Shown in pieces: positions 56,186-64,000 of a stretch of DNA of 64,000 bases (position 1 is the stretch's first letter; each line of letters opens with the position of its first letter). The notes beneath the pieces were generated by a model. It had not been told where the DNA came from. It searched no databases and saw nothing but the letters and a program-made list of their open reading frames with translations. This DNA is from Candidatus Iainarchaeum sp. (GTDB lineage: Archaea > Micrarchaeota > Micrarchaeia > Anstonellales > Bilamarchaeaceae), in the NCBI GenBank assembly GCA_028714535.1, contig JAQTME010000003.1, forward strand, positions 26,570 through 90,569. The letters run 5' to 3'. The translations under genes and the position numbers were made by a program.

Positions 56186-57490
56186 CTACAGGTATTCCTT
56201 CGGCCCGATTTTCTTCCACGCGGCCTTGGTGAAGTTCTTGCCGTGCGCCACGAGCGGCTTGGTCGCGTCCACGCCCATCTTCGTGGTGGCATATGTGTTC
56301 GGGTCTGCGGACGGGTCCAGGGACGATCCCTTCTCGTTGGGCTTTATCACGAGCGACTTGTCTGCCTGGACGCGCGTGGCTATGGCCCATTCAACCTCCA
56401 TGGGGTTGTCGACGTCGATGTCGTCGTCCACTATCACGACGTGCTTGAGCGACTTGTGGCCTGCGAATGCCGCCTCTACCGCCTTCCTGCCGTCGTCCTC
56501 GTGCTTCTTCCTTATGGACACCGCCGCGTGCAGCCAGGAGCACCCTCCTGGCGTGATGTTCACGTGCTTGCAGTCGCACACCTTCTTTACTTCATGGAAT
56601 ATGGTGGGCTCGCGCGGCATGCCCATGAGCACCTTGTGCTCCAGCCCGCCGGGCAGGAGGACGTGCCAGAGCGCGCCGTCCCTGTGGTACATCTTCGATA
56701 TCTCCATGACCTGCTGCTTCCTGACGATGTCGTATGTCTCGGTCAGGTCTATGAACGGCCCCTCGTCCTCCAGCTCTTTCGTTATCCGCGCCTCGAAGGC
56801 GAATTCGCAGTCTGAGGGGACCTCTATGCCGTTCTCAAGCCGCACGGTATCCAGCGGCATTATCGAGTTGGCGTATTCAAGCTCGTCCTGGCCCAGTTTC
56901 GTTGACATGGCCGCGCAGAGCATCACGTTTATGGACGCGCCGACCACGACCGCGACGTCCAGCTCGCCGCCGGCCCTTTTCACGAACTCGCTCAGGTGCC
57001 TCGGCAGTATGCGGACGACGACGCGGTTCTTGCCGACGACCATCATCCTGTGGAACGAGCAGTTCCTGCCCAGCTCCTTGTCGTTCGCTATGACGATTGC
57101 GGAAGAGATGTACGGCCCGCCGTCCTTTTCCGCATGGAACGGTATCGGCAGCTTGCCCAGGTCCACGTTGTGCGTGCTGTTCTCCAGCACGGGCCCGTTC
57201 TCCACCCTGGCCGGCTCTGTCGGGCGGTCCAGCGCCTTCAGCAGTTTCGGCATCAGCTCCTCCCTGGTTATGCCGAGATAGTCGCAGACCAGCTGCCTTG
57301 TTGAAAACACGTTGCCGACGGCTGCGAATTCAGAGCCTTCAACCTCCGGCACGTAGACCGGGGTGCCGTCCATGGCGTGCATAAGGCCGGCCAGATCCAG
57401 GTGCTTGGGGACCGGCTTGAGCGCCTCCGCCATCTTCTTCTCTTTCCTCAGTTTCTCGACAAAATCCCTGAACGTGTTCATCCTTTCCAC
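56186..57490 (-). CDS. UbiD-family decarboxylase (possible anhydromevalonate phosphate decarboxylase)
   Basis: TFRDFVEKLRKEKKM..; NCSFHRMMVVGKNRVVVRILPRHL; VDDDIDVDNPMEVEWAIATRVQADKSLVI. Confidence 0.87.
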   Translation of the reverse strand: MERMNTFRDFVEKLRKEKKMAEALKPVPKHLDLAGLMHAMDGTPVYVPEVEGSEFAAVGNVFSTRQLVCDYLGITREELMPKLLKALDRPTEPARVENGPVLENSTHNVDLGKLPIPFHAEKDGGPYISSAIVIANDKELGRNCSFHRMMVVGKNRVVVRILPRHLSEFVKRAGGELDVAVVVGASINVMLCAAMSTKLGQDELEYANSIMPLDTVRLENGIEVPSDCEFAFEARITKELEDEGPFIDLTETYDIVRKQQVMEISKMYHRDGALWHVLLPGGLEHKVLMGMPREPTIFHEVKKVCDCKHVNITPGGCSWLHAAVSIRKKHEDDGRKAVEAAFAGHKSLKHVVIVDDDIDVDNPMEVEWAIATRVQADKSLVIKPNEKGSSLDPSADPNTYATTKMGVDATKPLVAHGKNFTKAAWKKIGPKEYL

Positions 57491-58014
57491 CTTCTTGTGA
57501 GCGTGTTTCCGACTCCCATGTGGTCAAGCGCCCGCGCCACTACGAAATCTATCATGTCCTGGACTTTTTTAGGCTTTCCGTAGAACCCGGGCGTGGCCGG
57601 CAGGATGACCCCGCCGGCGAGCGTCACGCGCTCCATGTTCCTTATGGTTATGAGCGAATAGGGCGTTTCCCGCACCACGAGTATCAGTTTCTTCCTCTCC
57701 TTCAGGGCGACCTCGGCCGCGCGGGTTATGAGCGTGTTGCCCACGCCGTTCGCTATCTCGCCCAGCGTCTTGAGCGAACAGGGTATGACCACCATGGCGT
57801 CGGGCGGATTTGAGCCGGACGCGTACGGGCAGGAGAAATCCTGTTCGCCATAATCGGCCTTCGGCAGCGTGCCGCCCTCGGCCTTCGCGACCTCCTTGGC
57901 GCCGCTGCTCACCACCACCTTCGCGTCCACGCCCTTCGCCTTCCTGAGCACTTCGACAAGCCTCCTGCCGTATTCCAGGCCTGAAGCTCCTGTGATTGCT
58001 ACGAGAATGCGCAT
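57478..58014 (-). CDS. ubiX: UbiX-like flavin prenyltransferase
   Basis: RILVAITGASGLEYGRRLVEVL; DAMVVIPCSLKTLGEIANGVGNTLITRAAEVALKERKKLILVVRETPYS. Confidence 0.9.
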   Translation of the reverse strand: MRILVAITGASGLEYGRRLVEVLRKAKGVDAKVVVSSGAKEVAKAEGGTLPKADYGEQDFSCPYASGSNPPDAMVVIPCSLKTLGEIANGVGNTLITRAAEVALKERKKLILVVRETPYSLITIRNMERVTLAGGVILPATPGFYGKPKKVQDMIDFVVARALDHMGVGNTLTRRWKG

Positions 58015-58058
58015 GAGTGTTTTTCTCCCCCGCTATATTAAATTCCTTCTTAAACGGC

Positions 58059-58439
58059 CTACCTGAGTTCGTCGAGCTTCTTCCCCAGCGACACCGCGCT
58101 GTCCCAGTTTATGGAGAACGTCTTCTCGTTCTCTCTGAAGAGCGCCAGCGGGACGAAATACCACGGCTCGCGGTTCCTGCGCCAGCCTATGAAGCAGTTT
58201 ATGCCGCTCACCTCCTCCCAGCGGCGCAGGTTCACGAACTGCTCCCTGTCTATGCTGAGGTTCGTCTTCTCGTGCGCCTTGGCCTCTATGCCGAACTGCG
58301 AGCCCCTCCTGAAAACCAGTATGTCTGGGCTGAGCGAGTTCACGCCGCTGCCCGCCGCGCGTATGACGCAGAAGCCGTTGGTGGAGAAATGGTCTATCAG
58401 TTCGTGTTCGGCCCTGGCGCCCTTCTTGTACGTGAGCAT
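58059..58439 (-). CDS. hjc: Holliday junction resolvase Hjc
   Basis: KGARAEHELIDHFSTNGFCVIRAAGSGVNSLSPDILVFRRGSQFGIEAKAHEKTNLSI. Confidence 0.88.
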   Translation of the reverse strand: MLTYKKGARAEHELIDHFSTNGFCVIRAAGSGVNSLSPDILVFRRGSQFGIEAKAHEKTNLSIDREQFVNLRRWEEVSGINCFIGWRRNREPWYFVPLALFRENEKTFSINWDSAVSLGKKLDELR

Positions 58440-58476
58440 GAGCAGTATCCGCAGGCTGAATTTAAATCAGATGCGC

Positions 58477-59868
58477 CTAGCCTGAAAGCGCCCGTTCTAT
58501 GACTTTGGCCAATTCCTCTACTGTGAAGGGCTTAGCCAATATCGCGAACGGATTGACCGCCTCGAGTGGAATCAGGTCGCTTTTCTCGCTGTAGCCGGTC
58601 ACGAATATGACTTTCGCAGCCGGGTTGAGCTTCTTGATTTCACGGGCCATGTCAGCGCCGCACATCTCCGGCATCTCCCGGTCGCTTATGACCACGTCCG
58701 GGGGAGTTCCTGCCGCTAAGGCAGTCCTATATGCTTCCAGCCCTTTGGCGCCGTTTGCCGCTGTCGTGACAGTGTAGCCAAGCATCTCCAGCCCAACCTT
58801 CGTCATTTGCGTGAGCTGGGGCTCATCATCCACTACGAGTATGGTGGCATTCTTCTTCGCTGCAACCGGCCTTGCCGGAACAGGCAGGTCTGCCGTTTCC
58901 TTCTTCTGCGGTTTCGAGGCAAGCGGAAGGTGCCTGGCGAGCGCTGCCTCCACATCCTCCATGACTGTCAATGCCGGCAAGAACCCGGTGACTTTCAAAA
59001 ATCCTCTCTCTTCTTGCGTTGTTTCCAGCCCGAGCCTTATGATGACCTTGGCATCCGGTTTCACCTTCATTATCCCGCTGAGCGCCTGGACTGCTTCCCA
59101 GTTCTCCCCCAGGTCCATGATGATGAGGTCAGCGCCGGCGGCTTTTTGCGGGACATCCTCATAGCTCCCCACTATGATTACATCGTACCCGCTCTCTATT
59201 ATGAACTTCTGAAACGGTTCTGCCAGAAGCGCATCCTCGAACATGATAAGGACTGTCTTGCCGCTCGTCTTCACAGGCTGGGCGAAAATGACCGGCATGA
59301 GCCCGTCGACCGCACCAAGCATCTTGTCGGTGCTCCCTATGTCGATTACTCCGTCTGCGCCTGCCTTTACCAGTTTATCTTCCCTGGTCCTGCAGAATTC
59401 AACGTCCAGCACGAGTATCTTCGCACCAGGCGCGGCATCCTTGAGCGGGCCGAGCAATCCTGCAACATGCTTCGTCATGTCACAACGGCTGTCTGCTCCG
59501 TGGACCAGCCCAAGAGTGTCAGTATCTATTACGATTGCGCTCGGCTTGCATTCCCCTGCGGCTTCCACTGCCTTCTCGATGCTGTTGAACGTTTCCACTG
59601 AATAGCCATGTTCTCTCAGAAGGCCCTTTTTGGTGCTCGCTGCCCTGCTGTCCCCATCAACCACGAGCACGGTATAATTTACCCTTTCCGCAGCGACGAC
59701 GGTCGGCTTTTCAATCCTGTCCGGCGCAGGCTTGAATGCTTGGCCGCCGCTCCATCCGGCACCGCCAGAACCGCTCGACCCCCTGCTTGCCGGCTCGGTG
59801 CCAAATCCTGATGGCCTAGACCTCCCATCCCCTGCAGGCTTGCCGCTATCGTGAATCATCATACTCAT
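58477..59868 (-). CDS. Triple receiver-domain (REC) protein without recognisable output domain
   Basis: C-terminal canonical REC (ILVVDDEPQL, VVISDREMP, FVTGYS, LAKPF) and two degenerate REC-like units (VLVVDGDSRA/AIVIDTDT; VLIMFEDALL/LIIMDLGEN). Confidence 0.8.
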   Translation of the reverse strand: MSMMIHDSGKPAGDGRSRPSGFGTEPASRGSSGSGGAGWSGGQAFKPAPDRIEKPTVVAAERVNYTVLVVDGDSRAASTKKGLLREHGYSVETFNSIEKAVEAAGECKPSAIVIDTDTLGLVHGADSRCDMTKHVAGLLGPLKDAAPGAKILVLDVEFCRTREDKLVKAGADGVIDIGSTDKMLGAVDGLMPVIFAQPVKTSGKTVLIMFEDALLAEPFQKFIIESGYDVIIVGSYEDVPQKAAGADLIIMDLGENWEAVQALSGIMKVKPDAKVIIRLGLETTQEERGFLKVTGFLPALTVMEDVEAALARHLPLASKPQKKETADLPVPARPVAAKKNATILVVDDEPQLTQMTKVGLEMLGYTVTTAANGAKGLEAYRTALAAGTPPDVVISDREMPEMCGADMAREIKKLNPAAKVIFVTGYSEKSDLIPLEAVNPFAILAKPFTVEELAKVIERALSG

Positions 59869-59932
59869 TTCCTTTATACCATAGAATTTATAAATCTAAC
59901 ACTATATTCCTGCGTCTGCCCTCGTGGGCCTG

Positions 59933-60694
59933 TCAGATTTCCGGCGCCTCCTTCATGGCGCGGACGAGCAGCCTCGCGGCCTCCTCCAGGTTCAGCTCGC
60001 CGCCCTTTATGAAGAGCCTGCGCCTGGCGGCTATGGCGGCGAGGATGCCCTCGGACGTGTGCGCGGCCTTCAGGTCCACGTCGAACCTCCTCTCCAGCCA
60101 GCTTCTCAGCACGCGGCTGCGAAGCACGCGCTCCGCGAACGGGTGCGCATGGACCTCCTCGTCGCCCCGCACGTCCATGGCGCCCTTGCGCACCAGCTCG
60201 GCCTTGGCCTCCTTCTTAGGGAAAAGCCCGCGGTAATCGCTGATGGTCAGGTCCGGCGTGATGTTTATCCACTGTATGTCCTTGGTCGTGCCCGCGACCG
60301 GCGAAACCCTGGCCACGCTCCTGTGCGCGAGCATGTTGATGAGCGTGCTCTTGCCCACGTTGGGGTAGCCGACGAGCAGCGCGCGCACGGGCCGCGTTTT
60401 CGTCCGTGCCATTATCGCCCTTATCAGCGCCTGCCTCTGGTTCTCGTTGGCTGTGGTCGCGCTTATGGTGAATCCTTTATTGGCGAGTTTGGGCAGCATG
60501 GCCCCCCCGGGCAGCAGATCTGTCTTGTTCGCGACCATGAGCAGCCGCCTGGAGCCGGCCATCCTTTCCACTGCCGGCAGCCTCGTGCCCTGGACGTCCC
60601 TGGCATCCACTACCTCGATGATGATGTCTGCGCCGTGTATCATGCCCTTGAGGAACGCCCACTCGCCCGCCTTCCCCCTGTCCCGCCTTTCCAT
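59933..60694 (-). CDS. Circularly permuted GTPase (YlqF/YawG type)
   Basis: NKTD motif (VANKTDLLP) precedes G1 GYPNVGKSTLINML. Confidence 0.87.
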   Translation of the reverse strand: MERRDRGKAGEWAFLKGMIHGADIIIEVVDARDVQGTRLPAVERMAGSRRLLMVANKTDLLPGGAMLPKLANKGFTISATTANENQRQALIRAIMARTKTRPVRALLVGYPNVGKSTLINMLAHRSVARVSPVAGTTKDIQWINITPDLTISDYRGLFPKKEAKAELVRKGAMDVRGDEEVHAHPFAERVLRSRVLRSWLERRFDVDLKAAHTSEGILAAIAARRRLFIKGGELNLEEAARLLVRAMKEAPEI

Positions 60695-60727
60695 GCCTGG
60701 TTAACCCGTTGATGGTATATAAATGGC

Positions 60728-61576
60728 TTACCAGTACCAGACGCCTGTTTCAAGGCCTGGCGAGAAGAGCGAGCGGAACCTGTAGCCCCGCAGGTCCACG
60801 CCGTACGAGTCGTTTATCCTGTCCCGCACGCTGTAGTCCAGCTTTCCGAGGACGAACCGCCTGGCGGCGTCCGGGCCGTTTTCCCCGTCCTCCGCCACCG
60901 CGTCCATGAGTATCTTCTCGCCGTCTTTGAGCCCCCAGCGCCGCAGGACCGCCATGCACTCGCGGTAGAACAGGTAATAGGGCGCGTATCCCATCGCCAC
61001 CGCGAAGCTGCTGCCGTCCACCGCCGCCTCTCCGCCTCCCTCTGCCCTGCTGCCGTTCCTGACCAGCCCGCCCACCGCCGCGAGCAGCATGTCCTCCATG
61101 CCGGGGTGGTCGAGGGAAAACAGGAGTCGGACGGAATGCTCTGAGCAGGCCGTGTATATCCGGTGCTCGGCATATGCGGATTGGGCGCCTTTGCCAAGCA
61201 TCCTTGTGATTTCGCACGCGTTGGCCGCGGATTCTTCGATTTCAGCGACTCTGCCATCATCAGTGTCGAGGCCTGCCTGGGTCACCATCGCATGGAACCG
61301 CTCGTGGTACCGGACTTCCCGCACCTTCCCGGGTTCAGCTGCGCTGTACTCCTTCCCTACGTATGAAAGCCCGCACGTGTGCCTGAAAAAAGCGCACCGC
61401 CCGCTGCGCTTCTCCATCTCCTGCAGTTTGGCGCTCGCGCGCCGTTCGGCGTCAGCCACGCTCGCCCTTCTCACGATTATCGTTATGTCCTTGGTGATGT
61501 GCCTTCTGTTGCAGGCGGTTATGCTCAGCAGCGCCGGCACATGCATTATCGCTTGCATGTGGTCATAAATATACAC
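60728..61576 (-). CDS. Hypothetical protein with HExxH (HERFH) motif (N-terminus uncertain)
   Basis: REVRYHERFHAMVTQAGL..EIEESAANACEI. Confidence 0.55.
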   Translation of the reverse strand: MYIYDHMQAIMHVPALLSITACNRRHITKDITIIVRRASVADAERRASAKLQEMEKRSGRCAFFRHTCGLSYVGKEYSAAEPGKVREVRYHERFHAMVTQAGLDTDDGRVAEIEESAANACEITRMLGKGAQSAYAEHRIYTACSEHSVRLLFSLDHPGMEDMLLAAVGGLVRNGSRAEGGGEAAVDGSSFAVAMGYAPYYLFYRECMAVLRRWGLKDGEKILMDAVAEDGENGPDAARRFVLGKLDYSVRDRINDSYGVDLRGYRFRSLFSPGLETGVWYW

Positions 61577-61660
61577 AAAAGTATAAAAAGATAAACCATC
61601 CAGGCGACCGCGCCGCTCCCATACACCTGAATTTATTAATCATTTCAGCGAGTTCACTGC

Positions 61661-62401
61661 ATGCTGGAGAACACGTTCATCCATCTCCCGAATTTCGGCC
61701 CCAGGCGGGAGCGCCGCCTCTGGAGCAGGGGTGTGCTGAGCTGGGACGACTTCCTCGAACGTTTCGGCGCCTCGCCCTTCCACAGGGCGCAGAGTGCACA
61801 CGTCGCAGCCTCCAAGCACGCGCTTTCCATCGGTGATACGGACTACTTCTCCGCGCGCCTCCCCTCCGGAGAGACCTGGCGCGCCCTGCCATATTTCCCC
61901 AAAGCGGCCTATCTCGACATAGAGACCACCGGCCTCTCGCCTGCTACGGACTACGTGACCGTGATAGGCGTGTTCGATGGAAAGGATACGCACAGCTATG
62001 TGCACGGGGACAATCTGGAGGATTTCTCGCGCGACATCCGCCAGTACGACCTGGTCGTGACGTTCAACGGCTCCATGTTCGACCTGCCGTTCATCAGGAA
62101 GCACATGGACGCGAAGCTGCCCGCGCTGCACGTGGACCTGAGGTTCCTGCTCGCGTCTCTGGGCGTGCGCGGCGGGCTTAAGAAGATAGAGCAGCAGTTC
62201 GGCATGGAGCGCGAGGATGACCTGAAGGGCCTCACAGGTTATGACGCGGTGAAGATGTGGCAGGCATACCGGCACGGGGACGATGCGGCTCTGGACCGGC
62301 TGGTCCGGTACAACGCCGCGGATATTTCCAATCTCAAGAAGCTCGCGGAGTGGGCTTACCGGGAGAAGCGCCAGCGCACCGGCTTTGACGATTTCCGCTG
62401 A
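61661..62401 (+). CDS. RNase H-like (YprB-type) DEDD exonuclease
   Basis: AAYLDIETTGLSPATDYVTVIGVFDG; VVTFNGSMFDLPFI; LVRYNAADISNLKKL. Confidence 0.78.
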   Translation: MLENTFIHLPNFGPRRERRLWSRGVLSWDDFLERFGASPFHRAQSAHVAASKHALSIGDTDYFSARLPSGETWRALPYFPKAAYLDIETTGLSPATDYVTVIGVFDGKDTHSYVHGDNLEDFSRDIRQYDLVVTFNGSMFDLPFIRKHMDAKLPALHVDLRFLLASLGVRGGLKKIEQQFGMEREDDLKGLTGYDAVKMWQAYRHGDDAALDRLVRYNAADISNLKKLAEWAYREKRQRTGFDDFR

Positions 62402-62442
62402 AATTTGATACTTTTATTAATCTTGGCTGTTAACCGCTTGGC

Positions 62443-63522
62443 ATGAGAGGCATGCTATTTCTGTTCCTGGCAATCGCAGCTTCGGGCTGCCTTATGCAGC
62501 CATATACCGGGGGGCAGACCCCGGCAGGGCACGTCAACGAGAGCCCTGCCAACGTCACCGTCGCCCCGCCGGTCCAGCGGACCTGCCTCGGCCCGGTATG
62601 CGGCGCCGACGAGCAGACCTACGAGACCGACTGCGAGGCCTACGACGCCCGGATCGCGATACTATACACCGGCGAGTGCAGGCCTCCTGAGCCGTTGTGC
62701 AATGACAGCGACGGCGGCATAATCACAGAGGTCGCAGGCACGGCCACAAAGGGCAATGAAACGCACACTGATTACTGCCTTGATTCGACGCAGCTGGTCG
62801 AATACAGCTGCCTCGACGGCACAATCGCCATGGCCAGCTTCCAGTGCGGCTCGGGGGCCGAATGCAAGGACGGCCAATGCGTGAAAAAGAACGATTCAGA
62901 AGAGAATGCATCTCTTGCCTGCGCAGGCCTGACCGAGCCTGACATCTACGTGAAGGATAACGTCACCTGGAACCGCACCATCTACTACGACGTGTGCGTG
63001 GACTACAAGGGCGTCAAGGATTACTTCTGCAAGGACGGCGTGCTCGGCTCGATAAACCACGAATGCCCGCCCGGCTACGGCTGCACCAGCGGCATGTGCA
63101 CCCAGTCAGTCATGACCTGCGTTGAGAGCGACGCTGGCAATGACACCACGGTCCGCGGCAAGACAGTCACCACCAGGGGCATGAGCACCGTGTCAGAGGA
63201 CTGGGACGTCTGCCTCGACCTGCAGGTGATAAGGGAATATTTCTGCCTTGAGAACGGCACCTCGGCTTACACAGAGTTTTCCTGCGGCAGCGGGAAGAAA
63301 TGCGAGAACGGCCGCTGCATAAGGAGCACGTGCACGGAGGCCGACAGCGGCGTTGACATCTACATCGCCAGCACAACGAAGCTGGGCACCGCGAACTACG
63401 CGGACAGCTGCCAGGACGAGCACACGGTCCACGAGTATTCCTGCTACGGCGATTCCGTCACCGACGCGAACATAGCCTGCCCGACCGGCTACCTCTGCGA
63501 AGACGGCGCATGCGTGAAGTGA
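62443..63522 (+). CDS. Secreted Cys-rich lipoprotein: Kazal-like domain plus four Cys repeats
   Basis: Lipobox-like AASGC; CLGPVCGADEQTYETDCEAYDARIAILYTGEC; four repeats ending CxxGxxCxxGxC. Confidence 0.72.
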   Translation: MRGMLFLFLAIAASGCLMQPYTGGQTPAGHVNESPANVTVAPPVQRTCLGPVCGADEQTYETDCEAYDARIAILYTGECRPPEPLCNDSDGGIITEVAGTATKGNETHTDYCLDSTQLVEYSCLDGTIAMASFQCGSGAECKDGQCVKKNDSEENASLACAGLTEPDIYVKDNVTWNRTIYYDVCVDYKGVKDYFCKDGVLGSINHECPPGYGCTSGMCTQSVMTCVESDAGNDTTVRGKTVTTRGMSTVSEDWDVCLDLQVIREYFCLENGTSAYTEFSCGSGKKCENGRCIRSTCTEADSGVDIYIASTTKLGTANYADSCQDEHTVHEYSCYGDSVTDANIACPTGYLCEDGACVK

Positions 63523-63577
63523 ACTCCCGACCCCCTGACCTCAAGAAATTTAACCTCTCTCAAACAACAGGAAAGCC

Positions 63578-64000
63578 ATGAAAGTGCTGAAAATAGGCGG
63601 CAGCTTCATCACGAAGAAATCAGGATACCGCGAGCCTGACGAAGCCAACATGAAAAAGGCGGCCAGGGCCGTCGCAGCCGTATGGAAAAAGGGCATCCGC
63701 GACTTCGTCCTCGTGCACGGGGCAGGCTCCTACGGCCATCCCCTCGTCCTCAGGCACGGGATAAACGACGGCGTGCGGACCGAGCAGCAGAAGCTCGGCT
63801 ATGCCGACACGCATGCGGCGTGCAGCGAGCTGTCGCTCCTGTTCGTGAAGGCGCTGGTTGAAGAAGGAGTCCCGGCGGTATCATTGGCCCCGTCAGCCAT
63901 AATCACCCAGAAAAACAAGCGCATATCCCGCTTCGACACGGACGTCGTAAACGGCTGCCTGAAGGGCGGCTGCCTGCCTGTGCTTTACGGCGACATGGTG
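63578..64000 (+). CDS. Isopentenyl phosphate kinase-like amino-acid kinase family protein (3' truncated)
   Basis: MKVLKIGGSFITKKSGYREP; LVHGAGSYGHPLV; runs off the window end. Confidence 0.82.
   Translation, partial: MKVLKIGGSFITKKSGYREPDEANMKKAARAVAAVWKKGIRDFVLVHGAGSYGHPLVLRHGINDGVRTEQQKLGYADTHAACSELSLLFVKALVEEGVPAVSLAPSAIITQKNKRISRFDTDVVNGCLKGGCLPVLYGDMV

Noticed and set aside
1-64000. CRISPR arrays, transposons, integrases, inteins
   Set aside because: No direct repeat-spacer pattern, no transposase/integrase motifs; MCM, LeuRS and SMC appear uninterrupted.

Overview
The window is a dense, GC-rich archaeal chromosome segment of about 60 genes. Supporting genes are archaeal MCM, DnaG, Hjc, LeuRS, AsnRS, EF-1alpha, aIF5A, Kae1, archaeal ribosomal proteins, SMC, CarS, UbiA, AcnX/UbiD/UbiX and IPK. 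Many TATA-box/leaderless starts and class III signal-peptide proteins suggest a DPANN-type lineage (Diapherotrites/Micrarchaeota-like, low confidence). I found no rRNA, CRISPR array, transposase or integrase. Most of the window is housekeeping. Regions most worth follow-up: (1) four tandem paralogous polytopic membrane proteins at 1-4424 sharing an LRAF-xx-R motif and a C-terminal LTRLI-like end; (2) a five-gene type IV pilin-like cassette at 8071-11662; (3) a tiny ORF bracketed by several strong hairpins at 22328-22851; (4) an AsnRS/asparagine-synthetase-like paralog divergent from an AsnC/Lrp gene with a palindromic operator candidate; (5) a tRNA-Ala with non-canonical residues at both partners of the 18-55 elbow pair; (6) Cys-rich repeat exoproteins, one with a Kazal-like domain; (7) an AcnX/UbiD/UbiX archaeal mevalonate cluster; (8) a triple-receiver protein. 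All calls come from reading the sequence and ORF translations; no database search was run.
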